64,000 bases of DNA from Gnomoniopsis sp. IMI 355080 (lineage: Eukaryota; Ascomycota; Sordariomycetes; Diaporthales; Gnomoniaceae), in the NCBI GenBank assembly GCA_027946555.1, contig JAPEVC010000001.1, forward strand, positions 248,001 to 312,000, read 5' to 3'. The notes beneath the pieces are model-generated. The model had not been told where the DNA came from and ran no database searches. It saw only the letters and a list, made by a program, of their open reading frames with translations. Shown here in pieces: positions 1 to 11,600 of this stretch (position 1 is the first letter of the stretch; each line of letters starts with the position of its first letter). Position numbers and translations under genes: made by a program.

Positions 1-3000
1 ACCTTGGTAGTAAGAGAGACCTCAAACTCGCAATATAGCGTATCTGTGCTTGACTGTCTCCTCAATACTTGTTACAACATATCTTCCACTACTGGTGTGG
101 TGGTGTTATCTGCAGTCCCGAGCCTGCTTCAATTTATGGTAGTCATTTCACGCAGAGTAATCACACTCACGCGGGTCAACTTGAGATATAAAATTTGCCG
201 GATAGTGGGTGATTGCATGAAAGTTGAGCGGTGTAGATATCGGAAATCAGTGAGCACAACCATCTTGCATAGATATTCAAAAGATGTGCATACAGTCTTC
301 GTCACACCACACACTTCGAATGGTATGATCTATCACATACTATGAGTGCTGTACCACACCACTGGCGCATACTTTCCGAATCGAAACCGCAGGATGTTGG
401 CATTTCGACTCTTGGTGCAGAGCGACGGTGTGATCCAGCAGACCAAGTCTGACAATCTAGGCAGATGGGCAGGATGAACGCCACGACAGGACCCAGACGA
501 CCGAGCATGTATGCAAGCCGACATTTAGGCAGGGCTTTGCCTCTGGTTCGGGAATATTCTCGGTGATCCAGTCGGATCTGGCGCAGGAGTGAGACCCCCC
601 ATCGAGAAACGTATCTGGAGCGAAAGGCTCAGGTCCCATCAACAAGCTCATCATCACCTTGCCAAATGACAGGGCTCATAAACTCTTGTCGTATTTTGGA
701 TACTTATTGCACATAATAATTGGACATAGGCAGCCTCGCTTACTCGGCTTACAGTCCGTCTCGCGACGAGGCCAAGCTCTGGGGCTATTGCTCGCCGAAT
801 TTGACATTTCTTCATTCTAGACCTTTTGATCTGCATGCTTTGTGGATCTGTGGACCCCTACCCCGTGCCAGTCATGGTGCGGAGTACTGAAGGAGGCTCA
901 TAGGGCCCGAGGAATACCTTGCGTTTTGTAAACTGTCCATGCCATGCCTGTCGTTCGCGCAGGGGCTCTGTTGAAGGGGCTGACGCCGCTCCAAGGTGTT
1001 CAAGACCATGAGTGAGACTATTTATCACCTGCAGTTAAGAGTTGACATGTCCTTACTCACAGCTTTCTTACCGCCTCACTGGAGTGTGGTGACTGGGGAT
1101 TTGGTACATAATTCGAAGTGTACGCATACATGAATTATGCGGCACCGGTCGAACGGAGCTATCAGCATCATCAGACCAATTAGAAGCCAGTGAAGTCACT
1201 ATCTCGACGTGGAAGTCTATATACTTTCTCTTACATACACACCACTTATACTCGTATCGTGAGGTGAGGCTGCATGCAGCCAATCTTGAACATAGCAGTG
1301 TGATTATTTTGTTGACTCTCTCCTACCTGCTGCTTGTGCAACAAACTAACTTCAATGGGCACGGGTTGCAGGAGGCAGGGCTCTGCAGGAGACTACTCTA
1401 GGCTGTCGAATACTAGTCCGCGGAAAGGGTGGATGCGTATGCTGGCCAGAGGGTGGACTCAGGATGCGGACTTGCTGGCAAGTTCCGTGACCAGAACAGG
1501 GACTGCGAACGAATTGTAGTGGTGGAATAAGGTAGGCGAGTGGTACAAGATATCCCACACATCAAGATACTTTCCATGTTTATTCACGATATGCAACTAC
1601 GTCTGGCTTGGTGCATACATCGCGCATACTTCGCATTGTCCACTGCACCTAGTCCAGGAAGTAAGACGGCCTTACTAGGGACAAGACATGATAGCGATGC
1701 CACAGTGTTTATGTGAGGAATCACATCTCCTCTCGACGGAATAGCAATCAGACCAAGCCTGTTTGAGGCTGGCTAAAACGCCGTGAGCACTGACGTGGCA
1801 GTCAGGTCTTGAGTGTTCCGCTGCACGTCGTAACGTTCATCTCTGTGGGCGTAGCCCAGGACGAGTCAATGTACGACGATCGTGTCAGGAGTCCAGGTAG
1901 CGATCTGTAATGTTTTCCGAACAAGGCAACTGTAACAACTCTTCTGATAGCGCCCAGCAGTCATCGCTGTAAGCAGGAGTGCTACATCGCGGCCTCGCGG
2001 TTCCGAGACACATAGGCAGGAAGTGCATGCAGGAGAGGAGGGTGTAGCTTCATGGTTCTTGGAAGGCGCACTCTGACATCAAGACGGCCTTGAAGATGCC
2101 CCCATGCTGCATAGTATCCGCAGCTCACCAGTCTCTCTGGCGGAGTCTGTGTAAGAAGGCAACCCCCCAGTATGCATGAGATATGTGACATGTCATAACG
2201 AACAATGCCAGAAAATGCTGACTGTGCATGAGGCTGAGAACCGCGGTTGTAAGTAGGTTAGACAAGATGTATGTCCTGCGGCCGGAACACTCTCATGTGA
2301 TATGTCAATATCTATCGCCATCCTCATGGAATTCGGGTATGAGAGCCACGTGGAGTGAGAGCTGTTGTCAATTGAGACCGACTCACGTGCCGCGACTATG
2401 ATTTCTCTGCCACAGTCTGTCCGTGTTAGCTCACGCAATGATCGGCACTGATGCATTTGCTCCGACCTGTACGAACGCCTTGCAGTCTTATAGCGTGTTC
2501 CTGCGCCCAAGCAGTATGATCCTGAATCTCGAGTTACACAAACAGGCGCTTCCGGGCGACGTTAGTGTCGCAGGTCTACAGTAGCTCGGTGTGACCTTGA
2601 GATACTGCAGCAACTGGCGGCTTACACCGCGGTGTCCTCCCGAAGGACTCGGCTGGCCTTGCAGAGGAGAGAGACCAGAATCCCATCTTGGCACCGTGGC
2701 ACAAGGAGCTGATGACCACCGCGTCCATCGAAGCTCGCCGGGGTTTGAGACGCGAGACTTTATTTCGTACGGCCACGCGGTCATTTCACCCGCTATGACG
2801 ACCAGAGAGTATGAAATTACCGTAGTCACACACGTAGCACAAGAACACTGCTGTGATGCCCAAGTTTGATCAAATTATCCAGTTCCGCATCACGTCAAGG
2901 GCCCCGACAACGTATAGATATGTAATTAGTGAATTGGCGGTCACCACAGCTAACCACAATCGACGCCACATGCTTCTGTGACAGAGGGATACATTTTACC

Positions 3001-4879
3001 AATGGAAAAGATTGTGAGAAATCATGAAGAGGGGGAACGGAGGATGAAGCGAGCCGCTCACGTGGACTTCCTCCGCTGGGCAGGTAGACGCCCCATCGCT
3101 CAAATAAACATGCCTGCTGGATGCCTAGCATCACGCAATTACCAAACGCATCGCTATCCCGGAGTGATCTGTCAGGAGTTTTCTCCCGCTTTGGTCTGCT
3201 GCCAACGTTGATCAGCGCTCTTGCGTGTTTTCCGGGCCAGAAATACCAGTGTCGCGATGTCGATCTCAACATCTCATCCCCAGCTTGCTTTATTCTCCTC
3301 GAGCGGCCATGCCGTGACGGCTGTACTGGGCTTGACACCAAAGCAAGGCGGCTAACATTGTGAGCGGCGTAATTGACAACGGGCGTCCCGCAGTGACCCC
3401 GGTCAGCCCAGTGGAGGTGGAACACTTGAAGCGCCTCCACTATCATTCGCAGGTACTTGTAGTTAAATCGCAGGTTCTTGAATCATGGCAGCTCTAGTCA
3501 GCGAAGCTTGTCCTAAGGTTCCCATCCTCTTAACAGTCTGGGTCCCATGTGTTGAAAGGGCTGCCTTGTGGGGTGAATCGAAGTGTTCGTGACAGGAAAG
3601 CGATGCGATGCTGGCGCTGAGGCGAACGGGAAGCGTTGGGATCAGCTTTGCACAGCCTGTCGGCGCCCACCCAAAATAGCAACGTGACTGACTTGACTTT
3701 CCCTTGGCCTGTAGTGTCTTGGCATTGCGAGCATTCCGTTATTAGCTAGAACAGCCCCCGAGCGGTAAAATACTGAGTGGTGGCCTTGGATGTTGTCGTT
3801 GCCTTGGCTCGTCTGACTTATTAGTCACCATTCCGGATTGAGATAATTACCTACCTAGGTGGGTAGGTAGACAGGTAGGTAGACAGGTAGGTACTGGTGA
3901 CCGAGCATTAGGGCTTCCGGGGGAGTCGGCCCAGCTACGTCATGGCTACCAGTCTCCCGGCGTTACAGCAATAGCATTGCGAAATCCGGTCGATCCGAGG
4001 GCGTGTTGTTAAAGCGTTCAGGGGCCTAGTTTGTGGAGGTGGAGCCCATAGGTGGAAGGTTTCTAGAAAACACATGCCTGTCCCTAATGTTGGACTTTGT
4101 ACGCCGGGCGTGTGGACAAGGGTTGTGGAGCCGGGTGCTGGGGATGTCAAGGCATCAAAATGCCTTACACTATTGGTACTGTGTTGTTACTATCAGTCTT
4201 CTTGTCCAGGGTTGCAGAGTTCTCCTGGATTCGATTGCTACTACGTATGGTAGGTATGTACCGTAGCAGTAGCCCTCTGAGGTCGTGGCACCATGACCCG
4301 GCCACTCATATTTGGCCAAGTTTGACAAGAGTCCTCTCTGTTGGACGCCCTGATATCGTGGTCCAATGGTGAATGCAGCGGCCATTGTAAGGGGTGGGAG
4401 ATCACGGGATGCACTTTCATTGTCCATGATGGCTTGCTTCTAGGAGCCTGCGGTCCGGATCTCGCGCACGTCCGCTGTGTAAGCTAAAGGTTGCGGAGAG
4501 GAAGAAGAAGAAAAAACATCATACGAGCTTTTCGTAAGCTCCGTGCCACCTCTACCACCAGCTTACCTGCTCTTGGCGATGAACCTGAGGCAGGGACCAA
4601 GACCAAGGGAGACGGGGCGTCCCTCACGACTGGGCTGTTGCGCGTCGGCTGTCTGCCGTGCAAAATAACGATCGACTTTACTCCGCCTTTGGGCGTTCAC
4701 GCGGGAACAATGCGACACAAGCATGGTCGCAGGGGCTTGTAGCCTCTCGATATGGCGATAATCTAGTAGAGCAATTTTGCAGGAGGCCCTCTTCATTGCA
4801 ATAATGGATACTCTTAGTCGGAGAAACGTCTGAAACAGACTCGACAGGGCTTCTCCCCACGATCTCAACCCTGCCATTT
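1..4879. other. gene-poor region, no supported gene
   Basis: No open frame here shows a recognisable domain, a credible splice-joined reading frame or consistent coding character; stops are frequent in all six frames. The only structured element seen is a short GGTAGGTAGACA-type repeat near 3,849-3,894, listed separately. Composition is not conspicuously AT-rich, so it does not look like a classic RIP-degraded island. It may hold noncoding transcripts or lineage-specific genes that cannot be recognised by eye. Confidence 0.6.
3849..3894. repeat. short tandem repeat, GGTAGGTAGACA type
   Basis: About two and a half units of a 12-base GGTAGGTAGACA pattern are preceded by the palindromic word CCTACCTAGGT. 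It is a low-complexity array built from the same CCTAGGT/TAGGTA words that recur in other intergenic spaces of this window. It is not the TTAGGG telomere repeat. Confidence 0.8.
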
Positions 4880-5690
4880 GCTGCAAGTAATCATGACATG
4901 CGTTTCGTCTCCGCCAGAAGTAATTTTCAGGTTGAAAGACGACACACTCAAGATTTGGGATGGATTGCTTCGACCCAAGAAACAACATCTGTGAGGAACT
5001 TTTGCACATGCTGGACGACGTCCCACTGGACAGCTCGCGTTGAATGGACGAGGGAAGATCTGCCGATGATGCTTGCGCAAAAGATGTTGATGTTGCTGGT
5101 ACATTGCCGGGACTTTGTCGGGGTTTGGAAACTTTTCGCGGACCGGAACAACGTGCCGCTTCCACTGGCGGCCATCGTGAAGAAATTTGAGGGCTTTCCA
5201 AAATGGCAACTGCGCATGCGTGTCTCAGGGGCAAGGCCTGTTGAAAGGGAAATAAGACGGGCTGCTGCATTGTGCTGGCTCATAGGGCCCGCTCTCACTC
5301 GTACACAGCCAAGGCGGCTGGTCTAGGGATGATGCTCGAAGCTGGTGATATGATGACCGTCGGAGATATCTTCCGCCCGGCGGCATAGCAGACTATGGCT
5401 CCCGCGACGGCGTCCCAAGGAATTTCAATTTGTTTGACGCGAGCTTTGGCAGTCTCCACGGAACTCAGAGAGGACCCTTATTTTCGTCACTTTGATGAAA
5501 GCTCAAAGCTATGGTTCGCTCAAGCAGCGGATCAAGATGCTTGGCGGTTTACGGAAAAGAAACTTAGTAAACGAGGCGTCTTCTATTGGATGGCGGTTCT
5601 TATTGTCATTAGATCAACAGATGCTAGTGGTGCCATAGACAGCCGGACCTCGTGCTTGGGACGGATGGATTTGGTTGTTTGACAGGTGTG
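4880..5690 (+). pseudogene. possible decayed protein-coding segment
   Basis: Four successive stretches on the + strand read like ordinary protein, but each is in a different frame or ended by a stop. Around 4,893-5,005 the reading includes LKDDTLKIWDGLL. It continues one frame over as CEELLHMLDDVPLD at about 4,990-5,040. A third piece spans about 5,040-5,320 and includes VGVWKLFADRNNVPLP. A fourth, about 5,290-5,680, includes AKAAGLGMMLEAGDMMTVGD, crosses a stop at 5,386-5,388, and then includes EDPYFRHFDESSKLWF. No family is recognised. The pattern fits a gene broken by frameshifts and stops, or a multi-exon gene whose introns I cannot place. Chance open frames are also possible, since the opposite strand is open over part of it. 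Confidence 0.25.
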
Positions 5691-8600
5691 GGCAAGGTGT
5701 GAGGTGGTGTGCTGCAGCAACCGGCCACGGATGTCTTCTGCCATTGCCGCGACGAGATCTGCTGCTGCTTGTTTGATGTTTCCATCACATTTCACTTCAC
5801 CCGAGATTATGGATCTCTGACCGGTCAAGGACTTCGGGACCTACCGGTGCATTTTTGCATTTCTTGCAGGTGATCGGATGTTGAGCCCTGGACTCGATGA
5901 GAGAAGGTGGTGGCCTTTCCCATGTCCCCTGGCCACAAGGACGTACAGGCCGTGGCAGCGCCGTGACATGCGTTCGGCACGCGACGGCCCCTCCCGAGTA
6001 GACGCACCTGTCTGAATTTGGTAGGTCAGTACTCTGGGGCTCGGGATGTATCTCGGAGTACCTCGCATGAGTCGCAACTTATTTCATCGTTCGTAGTAGG
6101 ACAGTAGGAGAGCATAACCGAACTTCAATTGTGCGAAACCAAGGGGTCATCATAATGTCTCGTCCGATGAGGCTCCGTTTGTGCATCGCGAGTGGTGAGG
6201 CGGGGGACGCGTATGCAGTACCGTGCCATAAAACGTCGAGAAACACAAGGCCCTACATCGCAGAGAATTAGTGGGTCTGTGTTGCCATCAGGTCCTCATT
6301 AGGCTTCCCCTGATTTCCCGGAGCGAACCCTCAGGTTGCTCGTTCCGTAGCGGTACCCCATAGTACTATGTAGACTGTGTTGACGAAGGGGCGCCGAAAT
6401 TGGATGTCCCGATGGTTGGTTCCTCCAGGCGTAAAAGCACCCCAGCGTTCCGGCGGTTAGGTCAGAGGCAAGCCCAGTTTGGGGCAACAGCTCAGCTGTG
6501 GCGTTGGCACAACCAACTTCACCTTGTCACCCTGTAGATTTGAGCTCATAATGAAGCTGAGAACACCTGATAGAGGCGCGCAGCTGTTGGTGATTTGCAT
6601 ACGCGATCTACGTTGCAGACGGGAACGTTTTTGACGTTGCAGACCCTGTTTCCTTCCTACTCGGGCATAAATTAAACAGGGACTGGCCACCGACGTGGAA
6701 GATCTTACCACACTCCAACGAGACCAACTCACATGTCGACTGACGGCGTGTAGACGTGCCGATCTTCGTCATAACCAAACTTTGATCAATTTCAGCCAGA
6801 TCAGGTCATGTCTGAGGAGGCGGCCGGCCAGAGAGGCACAGTAACATGGGAGGTTTTGATGTTGATGTAAGGTGCCGTAGCTGAAACTTTCGCAATGTGG
6901 CCAATACCGGGTTTCAGTGAAAGGCTATTTGGTCTCTTGAGAGCTGGCTCTGTAGGCATGCAGACCTCTTGAGCCAATCGGCCAAGTGGCAGCTCTATGA
7001 AGTGAGTCAAGTGTACTAAGTTTGAGAAGGAATGAAATGGTTCAGTTCAGAAGGGGGAGCCCATGTCCTGTTACTCGGAGACCCTTCAGGGGAATGACCT
7101 GATGACTCACACTGGGAACGAAGCAATGGAACCCAGCTGTTGAAGTTTATTTCACGCTTTTCTCTGTCCAGAGAATATGGAGGTTTTGTGTTTCTCGCGT
7201 CAACGATGTTGGCTGGTTCTTGCTGCCGCGGTACGAATCTGGCTGGCAGGCTGGATAGCCAGGTTGCGACACAGTCATCGTCAGCTTCTTGGGCCACTAT
7301 GTAGCTACTATGTAGCGCGCGCTGGCGGTGCAATAGCAGGATGGTGCTGATCCTGATAGCGAACCACAGTTGTTGTGAGCACGTCCTCGGGTGTGAGTCG
7401 GAGACTGCAAAGTCGTTCAGTGACGCGAGGTACATGCGCACTAATAATTTTGTGTCTGGCGGTGAAGCAAGACCAATAGTCCTGAGGTAACTGACCCTGA
7501 AGGGTGGGTAGTGAATCCTTGTGCCGCTGTATGACCTTTGACGATCATGTCCAAACAAATCACACGTCACAACAATGCATTAGGATTCTACTGTGACCGT
7601 CGCATTCGCATTGCGTCGGCGTATTTCCGAAGCTGTGCATACTACGTACATTCGGAGTCTGCGGAAGAAGGCACATCTGAAGCGATCATCAAGCCCTTTG
7701 GCGAATGGACTTAAAACATGCTAGAGTTCTGCTTGTAATCCATAACGACAACGTTGCGCTACAGAAGCTGCCGTTGATCAATTGTCGAGTGCCACCTCAT
7801 CATGGCGGTGGACCAGCAGAGCAGCTTGCGATTCGCCTCCAGGGCGTTGCAGTTGGTTGGAGCTATGACGATGCTGGTCAGCAGATCCGATGAAAAGTGA
7901 GGCTGTTCAAAGTCAAATCCTCCAGCGATGTCCTACTGGTCAGTCAGTACCATAACGAGAGGACTTGCATCGGTACTCGGCCGAGAAGGTACACAACACA
8001 GTGTGCCTGCCAAAATTAAGAGACAGGATGATCGACAGATCTGACTGCAACGCTAGATGTGGTTGCACGCGGTTACGGCCAAGCTGATCCACGTCGCAAA
8101 GTGGCATCATGGCTCGTGGGGTAATTAATGTTGTTGGTGACTTGTGAAGAACGCTTTGGGATTGAAACCAACAATTGTCCGTTGGTGCATTGGCCTGTGT
8201 TTGGCCGACAGATCACGGCCGCGGCCGGCGGCCAACCGCTAATGCGTCAATTCGGAGCCGAGCGAGCGGGCTTTATGATTGTTCTTGGACGGACGTTAAC
8301 GCTCCGTTCGCCCGCCCTCGAGCGGGATGAGCATGAATGTCTTCCCAGAAAACATCTCATGAAGAAGCGGTGTGATATGGATTTGCGCGCCGGGTCCAGG
8401 TGAGCACAATCGACAACGTAGACGTGGACAGCCTGACAGCTAGATGGACTTTTTGTTTGAAAAACATTGACGAATGGGGGCGCAGGGTGCCGGGCCTACT
8501 CGTGACAGGGCTCCTTCCAAGGCATGTTGGTTCCTCGACCTGCTTGAGCATTTACCGAGCGTCAATCCCAATTACGTCGTCACTTCAAGGCCGCAGTCTC

Positions 8601-11600
8601 GCTGCAGGGAAATGACAGTTCTGGTCAAAGAAACCAATCCACTAGCTTCAAGAAGTGGTCCCTGCAATTGGCAGAAGTGCTGTGTGCTGTCAAAGTTGAT
8701 AGCTGGAGTCGTCCTAGGGTGGCATCTTGCTTTTTGCGCTGATCATAGCTGGGGCAAAGCTCATAAGCCATGTGGTCCAGCGTGATAAGCCGATAACTCT
8801 AATACAACGTCCACTTATTCCCTAAAGCCGACTCGCAAGACCCAACAAGCGATGGGACGGATGGGCGCTCGATGTGGAAGAGTGTTTGTCTCAGCTTGCC
8901 GCTCATCAATCACCAGGGATCCGACGACAATCTCCATCGACGTGCCAAGATACTGCAATGTTGGCTGTCAGGACGATCAGATCCTATAATGATGAGGGGA
9001 GCGATATAGCGGTGAAGGAAGCGAGGCTGTGAGGCGACTAGGCAACCGAGTAATCTTGATCAGGATCCATCGAGGTGACAGCCGCATTTTTGTGCCCGCA
9101 ATAAGGTGTCGTCAACATCAATCTTCGCGTTGGCGATGCTGAGGCTGTGAGTACATAGTAGAATAGTTTGAGACCCGCCGGGTGCGCATTCCTTCTGTGC
9201 AGGAGACAGGGTATTTGTTGCGAGGAATTATACAGTCTAAGATGGTCTTATTCTTCGTCAATGTCACAGTGCGTTAAAGAATGTTTCATTCGGATGCCAA
9301 GATTGGTGAGGTCAATTGGAGGATTGGGGGTTTCGTTTGGAGATTGTGATTCTGGTGTCTTGGAGAAGAAGGTTTAGGCAACTTTTTGATTTGGCCGGCG
9401 TCGGTGCCGAGTCTCTCCCGCAACACAACACACGTCGACCGTATGTACCAAAAACCTTAATCACGAAGGAGCTAACCTGCATGGCCTGCATGGCAGTCTT
9501 ATTTTTAGAGTATATTCCATCTCATCTAGCAGCCATATGACCGCGGCCGACGGGGCCCGAGGGCTGAATGACATGCATGGCTTTTTCAAAAAAGCCCCCG
9601 GGTGGAGCGTCTCCTTCGCACGCCATACGAACCTGTACGTACTGGGTAGATGAAAACTAGTGACAGTTTGAGTACTCTCCGTGTTCACTCGGCAGAATAC
9701 CCATGATGGTAATATTTTTGGGGCAGTGTCAATGTACGGAATAATGGTAGTTGTAATCAGTATTCCGCAGATGTCTCGCACCGCATTGATCTTCGGATGA
9801 AGCTCGCCTCCCTTCAACGAGTGATTGCAAGCCTTGGCCATAAACAGAAAGCTGCGGCAAGAAAAAAAAAAAGGAAAAAAAAGGGCATCAATGTATATTT
9901 AGCATACCCCACATTGGCGCATAGGCTCGTCTGACACGCAGCTGACCAGGCCCCCTCGGCTTGGGTAGCCGGCTCCGCCGTTGAAACATGACAGTCTGAT
10001 AGAAGAAACAAAAGAACGAACCTTATCCACAACTTTTCCCCTCGTTCTGCCCATGAAAACAATCAATTGTAAGGCTCGGGCCTCTTCGCCCTTGCTATAT
10101 ACCTAGATGATACCTGGGCTTACTAGAGGCCAGACCCGAGCCTCGGAGCTTACAATTAGTCCTCTACACCGTCTATCTGCATGTAGCAACTGACAGCTCT
10201 CGCTCTCGCAATGTCGGCTCTGGTCTCCAAGTCTGTCAAGCTGACATTTGTGGCATGCTTGGCAGCACTTTGATACCTAGTACCCAGTCTATTATCGACG
10301 GCTCGAGACGCACGCGATGGCCTCTAGTCGGCCAGCTGTCGCTATGCGAGTGTAACAACACGACTGCAATGCAGGGGCAGCTGCAGCGCAAGAAGAATTT
10401 CTCTAACGAAACACAGTTGTGGGGAGCCTCGCACAGGGTCAACATGTTGAGCCACATACTGTTCTCAGGTCTCAAGGCCGACGGAGCTCTGATCGGATCG
10501 TGATGGAAGCCTCTAGACACAAGACGTGATACGCTTGGACAGGACGGGCGGACCGAAATGACTGCCCGCCGACCAAATGCCAGACCGTGGGCCCCTGCTT
10601 GCTGCCATGTGGGATGAGAGGCAAAAGGTGGAGCCCAAGAACGGTTCTGCAGGGATGATGGCGACAAGGCTGCATCCAAAACCATCACTGGGCGTGGAGA
10701 ACAGGCCTGGCAGGGCGGGCGCGTACCTGGTACTTGTGCATGCGCGTGTTCCCCCCCTGGCTGGCGACAGTTGCAGAATCTGCTGCAGCAGTTCTTCCAT
10801 CCCGTTTCCATCAGTTCTTCCATGGGTCATCTCGGTGGAGCCTTCCTCGGCGAAGTGATGGGCCAAATTGCCGGTCAACACGCACGAGACTGGAGTCAAA
10901 CGCTGCGAAGCATGAATCGATAGATAAGACGACAGAATCTACGAGAAGCGCGCAAGTCTCATTGTGTCCTGCACAGTACATTGGCAAACTCTGATGTGAC
11001 GGGCATGACAGGCCGACAGCTTGAGCTGAGCGCCTGAGCTGAGCGCCTGAAACTTACCTTTCGAGTCGCACACGCACGCAGAAAGAACAGCAGGGCTCGA
11101 GATTTGCTATCCCAGTTCCAACCTGCGACGAACAACCCGAGACGTTCATTTCAGCTTAATGTCTTTCCGAGACACAAGGACAGTAAAGTAGAACAGGCCG
11201 ATAAACACAATTGAGAGTGAATGCCTTATGCCGCCAACCTAAAACCCCCATCGCGGGCCGATCAGCGCCTTGCTGCGGCAGTGGCGTGTCCATCAACAAT
11301 GTCGATCAGGGACTTTCATTGCCAGTTTTCTTCTGCTGGTCCGCTGAGAGGAGGCCGCCGATAGGGCGTTCTGATCTTTCGGTGCCCGTCACGCCGTCAA
11401 GGTGGAACAGGATCTTTTGGTGCGTTTCAAAACAACGCCCATCACTATTGAGATAATGGGGATAGACTCGCAGGAACTCGTCAATCTGCCAAGGAATCTT
11501 GGCGCCCATGAAAAATCAGTGATTTACTTCAGTCATACTGTAAATTGCGAAGTCGGAGCGCAGTCCTGGAGTGCGAAATTCCAACGGGTCGCGGCGGAGA

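Noticed and set aside
3849..3894. Telomere-like repeat
   Set aside because: Unit is GGTAGGTAGACA, not TTAGGG, and only about two and a half copies.
4563..5270. 235-codon minus-strand open frame
   Set aside because: No domain, odd composition, and it overlaps protein-like + strand segments; more likely a shadow or chance frame.
9899..10054. 51-codon minus-strand ORF with four Cys and a TATATA upstream
   Set aside because: Too short to distinguish from chance; no secretion signal; the TATATA belongs to the inverted repeat.
10236..10823. 195-codon minus-strand open frame in the gene-poor flank
   Set aside because: Cys/Pro/His-rich with no family resemblance and equally open frames on the other strand.
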